From Paramesorhizobium endophyticum (GTDB lineage: Bacteria; Pseudomonadota; Alphaproteobacteria; Rhizobiales; Rhizobiaceae), in NCBI RefSeq assembly GCF_014640615.1, contig NZ_BMHH01000009.1, positions 1 to 64,000 of the forward strand: a DNA stretch of 64,000 nt, written 5' to 3'. Position 1 is the stretch's first letter; each line of letters begins with the position of its first letter. Made by a program: the position numbers and the translations under genes. Below the pieces are notes generated by a model. The model saw nothing but the letters and a program-made list of their open reading frames with translations, searched no databases and was not told where the DNA came from. Positions 1 through 8,771 of the stretch are shown here, piece by piece.

Positions 1-61
1 CTCAGAATCTATTTTCCGCTAACTTGCAACAACGCTTTTATACTCATGTGCGATTCCCCTA

Positions 62-103
62 CCCCTTGGGGGGGGGAGATGTTCGGCAGGACAGAGGGGG
101 GTG
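62..103. repeat. Family A intergenic palindrome, half copy
   Basis: A G-run followed by GAGATGTTCGGCAGGACAG and a second G-run. This is one arm of the family A element seen complete at 45733-45889, 52980-53141 and 61682-61856. The other arm either lies before the window or is lost. It sits just downstream of the leftward heparinase-like gene. Confidence 0.75.
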
Positions 104-128
104 CCTTGCGAGCGCGCGAGTTACCCGC

Positions 129-1844
129 TCACACATAACTCCCCAGCGCGATCCGGGTAAAACGCCAGTTCACCTCCGGTAATTGCGAGGCGGGGAAGGT
201 CAGCACGATCTGCTTGGTGCGCACCGGGCCGCGGAAGCCGGCGAAGAAGATGGACTCGTCGAGTTCCGGCGCCAACTCTATGCTGGAGAAGGCCCAGGTG
301 TCGTCGCGGTCGGCGCTGAGGATCAGGAGACCATCCTCGTCGAAACCGACATCCACGGACGGGTGGATGTGGAAGCGGATGGTGACGTTGTCGCGGCCAT
401 TGTTCCGAGGCGGTTTGTCGCCTGGGCCCAGGAAGCGGTCGCGGCCCTCGATGACGCTGCCATTATGCGAGAGCACGATGGAGCGCTCGTGATAAATACC
501 GAACAGCCTAGCGTAGCCGTCATGACGGGCGGTGAAACCCTGCTGGTCCATGCCCTCGATGCGCTTGATCTGCACCTTGGTCGGCCCGGCGATGATCGGC
601 GTGCCGAGCATGTTGGAAAGGCTGGATGAAAGGCTGAAACGGCAGGAGGATGTGTCGTTGACGGTGGCCGTGGAATGGGCGGCGGTGGAGCGGCCGAGCG
701 GGCGGAATTCCGGCGGGCCGTAGCGGTCGATGCCGGCATTGACTACATAGCGCTGCCGTCCGGACGACATTTCGAAGGCGAGGCAGCCGGCATGGGCATC
801 GCGCGAGGCGGTGACGGGCGGCGGCAGGCCGGTGTCGGCAATGATGGTGGTCGAGCCCATCGACATGCGCTCATAGCCCGAATGCGGCGCGTGGGTGAGC
901 GGCGACCCCGCCGTCTCATCATGACGCAGCACGGCGATGATGCGCTCGGGCAGGGTGGGGCCCACGCCGTTGAACAGGGCAAGGCTGCCGTCGTGATGGC
1001 GGAAGAAGCGCAGCGCCGGCAGCATTCGCTCCACCGCCTCGATGAGCGCCTTGGGCGGCGCTTCCGCGCCATTGGCATAGGTCTGGCGCAGCGGCAGGAG
1101 ATCGGCCAGCAGTTCCAGCACCGTCATGGGATTGCGCGAGATGTGTCCGCCATCGGGGAGGATCTGGCGGATCAACTCATGCTCCAGATGCCGCCGCGCG
1201 GCGCGGGCGGTGGAGGGCGAAACGGGCAGCGCCAGCGAGGCGAAGGCGAGCGCGATGCGGGCGCGGAGCTTTTCCTCGCCATCGTCCATCACAGCCGCGA
1301 CGGTGCGCAAATAACGGACCTGAAAGGCGAGCGAGCGCATGAATTTGCGGTAGGCGCGGAGCTCCGACCCGGCAAGGATGAGATTGGAATATTGCAGCCA
1401 GGCGATGATGCGCTGCGCGGTGATCTCGGGCGCCCAGGCCGTCCCGCCCATGCGGCGGCCATGCAGCGCGATCCAGTCATCGACGAGCGCGCGGGCATTG
1501 ACCGTGGCAAGTTCATTGCCTGCGGCGCGCAGATGGCGCAACCAGCCGAAATTGTGCAGTTCCGCCTCCCATGCCGCGCTGGGCGGCTCGATGGCGAAAG
1601 GAGAGCGGCCGCCGGTCTCGACCGTGCGCCCGGCGAGCGAGAAGCGGCCCCGGTAGAATTCCTGCGCGATCTGCGGATCGGCTATGCGAAGGTCAGGTGG
1701 GGCGATCAGCACGCGCTCGGGCGTGAAGCCGGTGAAACGCCAGCGGAAGAGCGGCCCCATGCGCACACGCCGACGCATCCGCCGCCACATCTGCGCCGCG
1801 GCCAGTCCCCAAAGATGCGGCGTTTCGCTGAGCGCGACCGTCAC
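129..1844 (-). CDS. Heparinase II/III-like family protein
   Basis: A 571-residue protein with the two-part architecture of the heparinase II/III superfamily: a helical (alpha/alpha toroid-like) N-terminal half to about residue 310, then a beta-rich C-terminal half containing the typical 'GRSTAAHSTATVNDTSS' stretch near residue 390. It has no clear signal peptide, so the substrate and the compartment are unknown. The start is a GTG preceded by an AGGAAACCC ribosome site. It is the third gene of a leftward run htpX-rsmB-this gene. That order is conserved in rhizobia and Brucella, where purH usually follows; the next gene would be off the left edge. The family assignment is firm. Polysaccharide lyase activity is only inferred from the fold. 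Confidence 0.85.
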   Translation of the reverse strand: MTVALSETPHLWGLAAAQMWRRMRRRVRMGPLFRWRFTGFTPERVLIAPPDLRIADPQIAQEFYRGRFSLAGRTVETGGRSPFAIEPPSAAWEAELHNFGWLRHLRAAGNELATVNARALVDDWIALHGRRMGGTAWAPEITAQRIIAWLQYSNLILAGSELRAYRKFMRSLAFQVRYLRTVAAVMDDGEEKLRARIALAFASLALPVSPSTARAARRHLEHELIRQILPDGGHISRNPMTVLELLADLLPLRQTYANGAEAPPKALIEAVERMLPALRFFRHHDGSLALFNGVGPTLPERIIAVLRHDETAGSPLTHAPHSGYERMSMGSTTIIADTGLPPPVTASRDAHAGCLAFEMSSGRQRYVVNAGIDRYGPPEFRPLGRSTAAHSTATVNDTSSCRFSLSSSLSNMLGTPIIAGPTKVQIKRIEGMDQQGFTARHDGYARLFGIYHERSIVLSHNGSVIEGRDRFLGPGDKPPRNNGRDNVTIRFHIHPSVDVGFDEDGLLILSADRDDTWAFSSIELAPELDESIFFAGFRGPVRTKQIVLTFPASQLPEVNWRFTRIALGSYV

Positions 1845-1957
1845 GGGTTTCCTGCCCCTCGTAGTTTGTTCTAGCCGAATGATCCGGTCCTTGGCAGTTT
1901 ATGCTTCGCTAATAGTAAAGCCTTTGTTAACCATACTTCGCAAAGGCATTGGTTTCG

Positions 1958-2000
1958 AGCATGCCTTCCAAAACCGATTCCCACTTTTGGGAGACATGCT
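1958..2000. repeat. Family D hairpin element
   Basis: An imperfect palindrome: AGCATG and CATGCT outer arms, CCAAAA and TTTTGG inner arms, loop CCGATTCCCAC. The same design recurs at 57856-57900, 19173-19215 and 58986-59028. It lies between rsmB and the heparinase-like gene, inside the apparent operon, so it is transcribed and may act as an mRNA stem-loop. Confidence 0.75.
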
Positions 2001-2033
2001 TTAATTCGAGAAATCAGCAATCCAATCTAATAT

Positions 2034-3401
2034 CTATATACGGCGGAATCTCGCCGCGAAAAATCCATCCATGCCCGCCAGCCGCGGGTCGGGATGGGGA
2101 TAGTCCGCCGGGGTCGACCGCAAGAAGCCTTCCGGCGTCACCAGGCCCTCAAGACCCGGAAATTCAGTTTTCGATACAGGATAAGCTTCAAGCAGCTTGT
2201 GTTCAAGGGTCTGTCTTGCGACCGCCTCGCCCTCGGCGGGATCGAGCGAGCAGTTGGAAAAAACGATGGTGCCGCCGGGCCTTACCATTTCCACGGCGCG
2301 GGTTAGCAGTTCAGCCTGCAGCGCGGCGAGCTTGTTTATGTCCTCGGGCGATTTCGTCCAGGGCACATCGGGGTGACGGCGCACCGTGCCGGTGGAGGAG
2401 CAGGGCGCGTCGAGCAGCACGGCATCGAACGGCTCGTCCGGCTGGTATTGCAGGAGATTGGCCTCGACGGCGTGGGTTTCAAGCTTCAGCCGCTCCAGAT
2501 TGCCCTTGAGGCGGGCGAGGCGATTGGCGGAAATATCGAGGGCGGTGACATCCGCCCCGGCAAGGGCCAGTTGCGCGGTCTTGCCGCCGGGCGCGGCGCA
2601 GAGGTCGGCGACGCGCTTGCCCTTGATTTCGCCAAGGAGGCGGGCGGGGAGGCTGGCGGCGGCATCCTGCACCCACCATTCGCCGTCTTCAAAGCCCGGA
2701 AGCTCGGTAAGAGCGCTTTCCAGCTTGGCGAGCCGTACCGTGCCGTTCGGCAGCACAATTCCGCCAAGGCGCTCGGCCCAGCCTTGCGGGTCGCTCTTGA
2801 CGGTCAAATCCAGCGACGGCTCGAGCGCTTGCATGGCGAGGATGGCGTTAGCCTTCACCTCGCCATAGGCTTTGACGAGGCTTTCCGCAAACCAGGCGGG
2901 CGCGTTGGGCAAGGTGATGGCGAGCCTGTCCTTGCCGCGGGAGAGTCGGCGGAGCACCGCATTGACCAGCCCGGCGTACCGGCGGTTACGCGGGTCGTCA
3001 TTGGCGGCGGTGACGGCCAGGTCGACGGCGGAATGGTCGGGGATGTCGAGATAGAGAATCTGCGCGGCGGCTATGTGCAGAAGCGTCTTCAGCGCCACGG
3101 CATTTTCCGGCAGGGGCCGGTCGACCAATTGGCTCAGGAGCGCCCCGATGGTGCCGCGATTGCGCAGCGCCGCGCCGAGAATGGCGCGGACCAGTGACCG
3201 GTCGCGATCGTCGAGTTTCAGATAGTGGGGATGGCCATGCTTGGCATCCGTGAGCCCGTCGAGCGAAGTTTTCGTCTCGATGACCGCGCCGAGCAATCTT
3301 GCGGCGCATTGGCGTGCGGCGAGGCCCGGCTTCTGGACGGTTTCCTGCTGGTTCTGTTTCTGCTTGCTCCGGCTGAGCAACCGCCCGCCGCTCACGACCA
3401 C
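2034..3401 (-). CDS. rsmB: RsmB-type 16S rRNA cytosine-C5 methyltransferase
   Basis: A 455-residue RNA m5C methyltransferase. Residues about 30-160 form the NusB-like RNA-binding domain. The SAM-binding domain follows, with motif [11 protein letters not shown] at 266-275, motif [10 protein letters not shown] (C334) and motif VI FSNCS (C384). The two cysteines are the release and catalytic residues of this family. RsmB/Sun methylates C967 of 16S rRNA (E. coli numbering) in the cytoplasm. The start is a GTG with an AAAGG site. The gene overlaps the end of htpX by 10 bp, so the two are translationally coupled. A second in-frame GTG two codons in is also possible. Confidence 0.92.
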   Translation of the reverse strand: MVVSGGRLLSRSKQKQNQQETVQKPGLAARQCAARLLGAVIETKTSLDGLTDAKHGHPHYLKLDDRDRSLVRAILGAALRNRGTIGALLSQLVDRPLPENAVALKTLLHIAAAQILYLDIPDHSAVDLAVTAANDDPRNRRYAGLVNAVLRRLSRGKDRLAITLPNAPAWFAESLVKAYGEVKANAILAMQALEPSLDLTVKSDPQGWAERLGGIVLPNGTVRLAKLESALTELPGFEDGEWWVQDAAASLPARLLGEIKGKRVADLCAAPGGKTAQLALAGADVTALDISANRLARLKGNLERLKLETHAVEANLLQYQPDEPFDAVLLDAPCSSTGTVRRHPDVPWTKSPEDINKLAALQAELLTRAVEMVRPGGTIVFSNCSLDPAEGEAVARQTLEHKLLEAYPVSKTEFPGLEGLVTPEGFLRSTPADYPHPDPRLAGMDGFFAARFRRI

Positions 3402-4381
3402 GGACCTTTCCGCGGGGCGGTATCGCCGGAATCGGGCGGACTGCCCCAGGGGTGAAGCGCAGTCGGCTCTCCGCCCCAGAGGGGTGAACGCGAGGCCGTG
3501 CCGCCGGGTACGGAGCCGAAGTCAGAACCGGACTGCCCCATTTCCCCCGCCATCGCCTGCAGGGCGGCGATGCGGTTCTGCGTGTCGGGGTGGGTGGAGA
3601 ACAGATTGTCCGCGCCCTGCCCGTTCAGCGGGTTGATGATGAACATATGCGCGGTGGCGGGGTTGTGCTCCGCTTCCGCGTTGGGGATGTCATGCGCGCC
3701 CATCGCGATCTTGCGCAGCGCCGAGGCGAGCCAGAGAGGATGGCCGCAAATCTCCGCGCCGCGCCGGTCGGCGGAGTACTCACGGGTACGGCTAATCGCC
3801 ATTTGCACCAGCATGGCGGCCAGCGGCGCGACGATCATGGCAATCAACATGCCGACGAAGCCCAGCGGATTGTTGTTCTCCCGATTGCCGCCGAAGAAGA
3901 ACGCAAAATTGCCGAGCATGGAAATCGCGCCGGCGAGCGTCGCGGTGATGGTCATGGTCAGCGTGTCGCGGTTCTGGACGTGGGCAAGCTCGTGCGCCAT
4001 CACGCCGGCGAGTTCCTGCGGGGTGAGGCTCTGGAGAAGGCCGGTGGAGGCAGCGACGGCGGCGTTTTCCGGGTTGCGCCCGGTAGCGAACGCATTGGGC
4101 TGCGGGTTGTCCATGATATAGACGCGCGGCATCGGCAGGCCGGCGCGCTCAGCCAGTTCCCGGACGATGCGGTAATATTCGGGAGCGTTGCGCTCGTCCA
4201 CTTCATGCGCGCCATACATGCGCAGCACCATCTTGTCGGAATTCCAGTAGCTGAAAATATTCATCCCGGCGGCAAAGACGAGCGCGATCATCATGCCGCC
4301 CGTGCCGCCGATGAGATAGCCGAGGCTCATGAACATCGCCGTCATGAAGGCCAGCAGCATGGCAGTCCGCATCATGTTCAT
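3392..4381 (-). CDS. htpX: HtpX membrane zinc metalloprotease
   Basis: A 329-residue M48B protease that degrades damaged inner-membrane proteins. Hydrophobic segments lie at about residues 5-40 and again after the catalytic helix. The zinc motif HELAH is at 130-134, and a downstream SADRRGAEI segment supplies the conserved Glu. The ATG at 4381 is chosen because it starts the family-typical [12 protein letters not shown] and has a GGAG site. An upstream ATG at 4432 would add 17 atypical residues. It is the first gene of the leftward operon with rsmB and is divergent from the SDHAF4-like gene. The C-terminal tail after the protease domain is Ser/Gly/Pro-rich. Confidence 0.95.
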   Translation of the reverse strand: MNMMRTAMLLAFMTAMFMSLGYLIGGTGGMMIALVFAAGMNIFSYWNSDKMVLRMYGAHEVDERNAPEYYRIVRELAERAGLPMPRVYIMDNPQPNAFATGRNPENAAVAASTGLLQSLTPQELAGVMAHELAHVQNRDTLTMTITATLAGAISMLGNFAFFFGGNRENNNPLGFVGMLIAMIVAPLAAMLVQMAISRTREYSADRRGAEICGHPLWLASALRKIAMGAHDIPNAEAEHNPATAHMFIINPLNGQGADNLFSTHPDTQNRIAALQAMAGEMGQSGSDFGSVPGGTASRSPLWGGEPTALHPWGSPPDSGDTAPRKGPWS

Positions 4382-4551
4382 CGTCAATCTCCACTTTTGT
4401 TCGCCGCAAGCCCGGACGGAAAACCGCTTCACACTTTTCCTGGACTTGCTTTCGGCAAAGCCCGGTTTGCGGCTTTACAGCGTTCGCCTATATGATGGTA
4501 TCGAAACCGCCAAGCTTCAATGTGTGAGCAAAGGGATATCGAGGGAACTAG

Positions 4552-4728
4552 ATGAGCGAGAAAAAGGATATTCCGCCCGCAGCCGAACGCGCGTTGAAAG
4601 AAGCGGAAGAGCGGCGCGCGGCGGAAGCTGCCGAAAAGCAGGTCCAGCGCGAAATCGGCGGGCGCGGCGGCAAGGACCCGGCGCGATTCGGCGATTGGGA
4701 AATCAAGGGCCGGGCGATTGATTTTTAG
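4552..4728 (+). CDS. DUF1674 / SDHAF4-like succinate dehydrogenase assembly factor
   Basis: A 58-residue protein beginning MSEKKDIPPAAERALKEAEE. It has a charged helical N-terminus and ends with the family signature GKDPARFGDWEIKGRAIDF. DUF1674 proteins are the bacterial counterparts of mitochondrial SDHAF4, which helps flavinylated SdhA assemble. The start ATG lies in the htpX divergent region, and the reading frame ends TTTTAG just before the convergent higA-like gene. The signature makes the family call strong. The assembly role is by homology, since the sdh genes are not in this window. Confidence 0.85.
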   Translation: MSEKKDIPPAAERALKEAEERRAAEAAEKQVQREIGGRGGKDPARFGDWEIKGRAIDF

Positions 4729-4760
4729 CGAACCGGCGTGGTTAGGCCGGAGCATTGCCT

Positions 4761-5051
4761 TCACGCCGCCGATTTAAACGGCTTCACATCTGGCAGTTTG
4801 CGCTCAAGCGCTTTGGATAACTCGTAATTGGCTTGCAACGCCATCCAAGCGCGTGCCGTCCCTACTCCTGCACGCTCCAGGCGGATCGCAAGGTCGGAAC
4901 TGATGCCGGATTTCCCATTGATGACGCGGGAAAGCGTCGTGCGGGCGATACCGAGACGCCGCGCCGCATCCGTTACTTCAAGGCCGAGCGGGGTCAGTAC
5001 GTCTTCTCGCAGCATTTCTCCGGGATGAGGATGATTCTTCATCATATTCAT
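4761..5051 (-). CDS. higA: HigA-type XRE antitoxin, apparently orphan
   Basis: About 96 residues with the HigA opening HPHPGEMLREDVLTPLGLE and a helix-turn-helix at roughly residues 25-60 (VTDAARRLGIARTTLSRVIN). HigA antitoxins bind their own promoter and neutralise the HigB mRNA interferase. The frame opens with a TTG at 5060, but ATG at 5051 or 5045 sits behind the AAGAGA site and is preferred. A higB gene should lie immediately upstream on this strand. None is present: that DNA is covered by the promoter and start of the next rightward gene. Only a short open tail ending DYH remains. The gene is probably a stand-alone regulator or a relic. Confidence 0.82.
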   Translation of the reverse strand: MNMMKNHPHPGEMLREDVLTPLGLEVTDAARRLGIARTTLSRVINGKSGISSDLAIRLERAGVGTARAWMALQANYELSKALERKLPDVKPFKSAA

Positions 5052-5148
5052 TCTCTTCAATGGTAATCGTTAGCGAAATGCTTCACTGGTGGGCATGAGC
5101 AAGTCGACGCTTTACAGGCATGGTACCACTTTGCCGTTAGGGGGAAAT

Positions 5149-5592
5149 ATGAAGTTCATTAAAAAGACCGCGCGGGTAATTAAAATCGCTCTTTCTGTAA
5201 GTCTAATTTCAGTTGCTCTAACTGGGTGTTTATCGAAATGGCAAACGTTTCACATAGACTTTGGGATAGGAAAAAAACTTGAGAAGGATTGGAAAGGGAC
5301 GTCCGTCCAGTCCTTCGAAAGCCGGTTTGGCGCCCCTACGGAGAAGACGACGACCAACAATGTCACAACGATGAAATGGATTGCCTCTAAGTTACATTGG
5401 GTGTCCTCACAACTTTATAATCAGCCCTTGGGGCCTAATATGTATATGCGCGTTTATAAACCCGCACACTATGAAACTGCAAATTGCATTCTCGCAATTT
5501 CTAGCGAAGGTGGCATCATAACCGGAGTCAAGATTATCAGTGATGCGACAATCGAGAGGAAATCTCTCTGCCAGACATCCTTTGGGCGCTAA
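5149..5592 (+). CDS. Small predicted lipoprotein, AT-rich
   Basis: A 147-residue protein with a basic N-terminus, a hydrophobic stretch and the lipobox LTGC at about residues 23-26, so it should be a membrane-anchored lipoprotein. I do not recognise the mature domain. The segment with FESRFGAPTEKTTTNNVTTM recalls small outer-membrane-associated lipoproteins but is not diagnostic. The ATG at 5149 is chosen because AGGGGGAAAT lies directly before it; a GTG at 5089 opens the frame earlier without purpose. Base composition is visibly lower in GC (near 45%) than the surrounding genes, which suggests recent acquisition together with the next gene. Confidence 0.75.
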   Translation: MKFIKKTARVIKIALSVSLISVALTGCLSKWQTFHIDFGIGKKLEKDWKGTSVQSFESRFGAPTEKTTTNNVTTMKWIASKLHWVSSQLYNQPLGPNMYMRVYKPAHYETANCILAISSEGGIITGVKIISDATIERKSLCQTSFGR

Positions 5593-5628
5593 GCATCTCA
5601 GTAGCAGTTAGTGGTCACGGAGCATTGA

Positions 5629-5850
5629 ATGATATCCAAAAATACTGAGCCACAATTCTGTTGCGAACGAATGAAGTATGACCTGAGGCAGGTCTGCGAG
5701 CTTCACCCAGACCGCTCTGACTGCCCAGATGCGCTTATCGGGACAATGAATGGCGGGTATGGCCTCCTCATTCACGATGGTGGAAGTTCGATGGTTGAGA
5801 TTTTATATTGCCCTTGGTGCGGCACAAAACTTCCGAAGATGACCAACTGA
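5629..5850 (+). CDS. Small cysteine-rich protein, DUF6980-like
   Basis: A 73-residue protein with an N-terminal CCERMKYDLRQVCELHPD motif, a central GLLIHDGGSSMVEI stretch and a C-terminal CPWCGTKLP knuckle. The paired cysteines suggest a small zinc-ribbon fold. It resembles a family I recall as DUF6980, of unknown function; that recollection needs a database check. The ATG is preceded by CACGGAGC at good distance. The gene lies 36 bp after the lipoprotein gene and shares its low GC, so they may be co-transcribed. Confidence 0.72.
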   Translation: MISKNTEPQFCCERMKYDLRQVCELHPDRSDCPDALIGTMNGGYGLLIHDGGSSMVEILYCPWCGTKLPKMTN

Positions 5851-5883
5851 ACTGGAGCATCCGTCTGATTTGACTTAATGAGG

Positions 5884-5906
5884 AAGGCCGGAGTTACCCG
5901 GCCTTT
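5884..5906. terminator. Terminator between the DUF6980-like gene and acs
   Basis: AAGGCCGG, a 7-base loop and CCGGCCTTT form a strong stem between two convergent genes. A TTT run follows on the plus strand, and an AA-rich flank serves the minus strand. It probably ends transcription from both sides. Confidence 0.75.
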
Positions 5907-5911
5907 CGCAT

Positions 5912-7864
5912 TCATCCCTGCCTGTTCTGTCTGTGCTCGATCAACCCTTCCACCACGCCTGGATCCGCCAGCGTCGAGGTATCACCCAGCGAGCCGAAAT
6001 CGTCTTCGGCTATCTTGCGCAGGATGCGGCGCATGATCTTGCCGGAGCGGGTCTTGGGCAGGCCGGGGGCGAACTGGATCTTGTCAGGCGTGGCGATGGG
6101 ACCGATTTCCTTGCGCACATGGGCGACGAGCTCCTTGCGCAGTTCGTCGCTTTGCTCGGCATCGGCCATCAGGGTGACATAGCAATAGATGCCCTGTCCC
6201 TTGAGGTTATGGGGATAGCCGACCACGGCGGCCTCGGAGACGAGGTGGTGGGAGACGAGGGCCGATTCCACTTCCGCGGTGCCCAGCCGGTGGCCGGAGA
6301 CATTGAGCACGTCGTCCACACGGCCCGTGATCCAGTAATAGCCGTCCGGGTCGCGGCGGCAGCCGTCGCCGGTGAAATATTTGCCCTTGTAGGTGGAGAA
6401 ATAGGTGTCCACGAAGCGCTGGTGGTCGCCATAGACCGTGCGCATCTGGCCGGGCCAGCTATCGACGATGCAGAGATTGCCGTCGGCCGCGCCTTGCAGC
6501 ACGTTGCCTTCCTGATCGACCAGTTGCGGCTGAACCCCGAAGAAGGGTCGCGTGGCGGAGCCGGGCTTCAGCTTCGTCGCGCCGGGCAGCGGGGTGATCA
6601 GGATGCCGCCCGTTTCCGTCTGCCACCAGGTATCGACAATGGGGCAGCGGTCTTCGCCCACCACATGGTAATACCATTCCCACGCTTCCGGATTGATCGG
6701 CTCGCCGACGGAGCCGAGCAGCCGCAGGCTGGAGCGCGAGGAGCGGGTGACAAATTCGTCGCCCGTGCCCATCAGCGCGCGAATGGCCGTTGGGGCGGTA
6801 TAGAAGATATTGACCTTATGCTTATCGATGATCTCCCAGAACCGGCCGTAATCGGGATGGTTCGGCACGCCTTCGAACATCAGCGTCGTCGCGCCATTGG
6901 CGAGCGGACCGTAGACAATGTAGGAGTGGCCCGTCACCCAGCCGACATCGGCGGTGCACCAGTAGATGTCGCCGTCATGGTAATCGAACACATATTGATG
7001 CGTCATCGAGGCGTAGACGAGGTAGCCGCCCGTGGTGTGGAGCACGCCCTTGGGCTTGCCGGTCGAGCCTGAGGTGTAGAGAATGAAGAGTGGGTCTTCC
7101 GCGTTCATCGGCTCGGCGGGGCAGGCGGCTTCCGCCGCCTCGGTCTCCTTATGATACCAGAGGTCACGACCCGGCTCCCAGCCGATCTTGCCGCCGGTGC
7201 GGCGCACGACGAGAACGTTCTTGACTTCCAGCCCCTGCTTGGCCGCGATGCCGATCGCAGTGTCGGTGTTGGCCTTGAGCGGGATCGGCTTGCCGCCGCG
7301 CACGCCCTCGTCTGCGGTGATAACGAAGGTGGATTGGCAATCGACCAAACGCCCGGCGAGCGCATCGGGCGAGAAGCCGCCGAACACCACCGAATGGACC
7401 GCACCGATGCGCGCGCAGGCGAGCATCGCATAGGCCGCTTCTGGAATCATCGGCATATAAATGGTGATGCGGTCGCCCTTCCTGACGCCGTGCTTCTTCA
7501 GCACATTGGCGAGGCGGCAGACCTCGGCGTGAAGCTCGCGATAGGTGATCTTCCTGTCGAAATAGGGATTGTCGCCCTCCCAGATGATCGCCACCTGATC
7601 GCCGCGCTTTTCCAGATGCCGGTCGATGCAATTATAGGAGACGTTGGTTTCGCCGTCCTCGAACCATTTGATCGAGACGTCGCCCGTGAAGGACGTATTC
7701 TTTACCTTGGTGTAAGGCTTGAACCAGTCGATGCGCTTGCCGTGCTGTGCCCAGAAACCTTCCGGGTCGTTGATGCTTTCGCGATACCATTCCTGATAGG
7801 TTGCGTCATCGACAAGCGTATTCGTCTTTGCGTCCGGCAGGACGGGGTAAACCTTCTCCGACAT
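5912..7864 (-). CDS. acs: Acetyl-CoA synthetase (AMP-forming)
   Basis: A 650-residue ANL-superfamily enzyme that makes acetyl-CoA from acetate, ATP and CoA through acetyl-AMP in the cytoplasm. The AMP-binding P-loop [10 protein letters not shown] is at 264-273. The conserved [12 protein letters not shown] segment follows at about 310. The C-terminal [11 protein letters not shown] places the catalytic, acetylatable lysine at K609, the position known in Salmonella Acs. The ATG at 7864 ([10 protein letters not shown]) has a GAGGAAATTTC site; an upstream in-frame ATG adds seven unlikely residues. The product feeds the TCA cycle and the PHB genes phaAB later in the window. Confidence 0.97.
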   Translation of the reverse strand: MSEKVYPVLPDAKTNTLVDDATYQEWYRESINDPEGFWAQHGKRIDWFKPYTKVKNTSFTGDVSIKWFEDGETNVSYNCIDRHLEKRGDQVAIIWEGDNPYFDRKITYRELHAEVCRLANVLKKHGVRKGDRITIYMPMIPEAAYAMLACARIGAVHSVVFGGFSPDALAGRLVDCQSTFVITADEGVRGGKPIPLKANTDTAIGIAAKQGLEVKNVLVVRRTGGKIGWEPGRDLWYHKETEAAEAACPAEPMNAEDPLFILYTSGSTGKPKGVLHTTGGYLVYASMTHQYVFDYHDGDIYWCTADVGWVTGHSYIVYGPLANGATTLMFEGVPNHPDYGRFWEIIDKHKVNIFYTAPTAIRALMGTGDEFVTRSSRSSLRLLGSVGEPINPEAWEWYYHVVGEDRCPIVDTWWQTETGGILITPLPGATKLKPGSATRPFFGVQPQLVDQEGNVLQGAADGNLCIVDSWPGQMRTVYGDHQRFVDTYFSTYKGKYFTGDGCRRDPDGYYWITGRVDDVLNVSGHRLGTAEVESALVSHHLVSEAAVVGYPHNLKGQGIYCYVTLMADAEQSDELRKELVAHVRKEIGPIATPDKIQFAPGLPKTRSGKIMRRILRKIAEDDFGSLGDTSTLADPGVVEGLIEHRQNRQG

Positions 7865-7972
7865 GAAATTTCCTCCGCTATCCAAGCCGGCGTTGCCTCC
7901 CCACCAGCCTTTGAAACAATTAGTTAAGTCTTTTGAATGCTTCTAGCAACAATACCAAAGCAGGATTGGTCT

Positions 7973-8644
7973 TCATCGGCTGCCGAAAATGGCCGAGCCG
8001 ACGCGAACAGATGTTGCGCCGAAGGCAATCGCCGTATCATAATCGCCTGACATGCCCATGGAAAGCTTCTTGACACCGGCCTCACGGGCGATCTTTTCCA
8101 GAAGCGCGAAGTGCGGTCCGGGGTTCTCATCCGCAGGCGGGATGCACATCAGTCCTTCCATGGCGAGGCCGTGGGTATCGCGGCAACGCTCCACGAAGGC
8201 CACGGCTTCCGCTGGTGCGATGCCCGCCTTTTGCGGCTCAAGGCCCGTATTGACCTGCACATAGAGCTTCGGAAAGCGGTTCTGTTTTTTCATCTCGGCG
8301 GCCAGCGTCGCGGCAATCTTTTCGCGGTCCACGGTTTCGATCACGTCGAACAGGGCGACCGCCTCGGCGGCCTTGTTGGATTGCAGCGGGCCGATCAGGT
8401 GCAGTTCGATGCCCGCGTAAGCCTGCCGCAGTTCCGGCCATTTGGCCTCTGCCTCCTGAACGCGGTTTTCACCGAAAACGCGCTGGCCGGCGTTGAGCAC
8501 GGGGCGGATATCGTCGGCGCCGAAGGTCTTCGACACGGCGACGAGCGTGACCGATCCTTCGGGCAGTTTCGCCTCGCGTGTCGCCTCTACGATTCTCGCA
8601 CGGACGGTTTCCAGGCGCTCGACGGCATTGACGGCATCGCTCAT
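7973..8644 (-). CDS. YggS/PROSC-type pyridoxal phosphate homeostasis protein
   Basis: A 223-residue single-domain PLP-binding TIM-barrel protein. K39 in VAVSKTF is the PLP Schiff-base lysine; GENRVQEAEAKW and the C-terminal SMGMSGDYDTAIAFGAT complete the family pattern. The family buffers and delivers PLP and has no known catalytic reaction. The ATG at 8644 (MSDAVNAVER) is preferred over 8653 because AAGGAA lies about nine bases before it. It is divergent from leuS, with only 127 bp between the two starts, an arrangement common in rhizobia. Confidence 0.93.
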   Translation of the reverse strand: MSDAVNAVERLETVRARIVEATREAKLPEGSVTLVAVSKTFGADDIRPVLNAGQRVFGENRVQEAEAKWPELRQAYAGIELHLIGPLQSNKAAEAVALFDVIETVDREKIAATLAAEMKKQNRFPKLYVQVNTGLEPQKAGIAPAEAVAFVERCRDTHGLAMEGLMCIPPADENPGPHFALLEKIAREAGVKKLSMGMSGDYDTAIAFGATSVRVGSAIFGSR

Positions 8645-8771
8645 GACGTTCATTTCCTTAAATTTATACGGTTTGGGACGCTCACGGCGCGGCGAAGGTT
8701 GACGCCCCCGCCATTCCATGGTGAAGGTCCGCCCAAAGATTCAAAATCCTCTTTGCAAGAGAAATACGGTC

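Noticed and set aside
5061-5140. higB gene upstream of higA
   Set aside because: Only a terminal DYH fits; no RelE-like core is readable in any frame.
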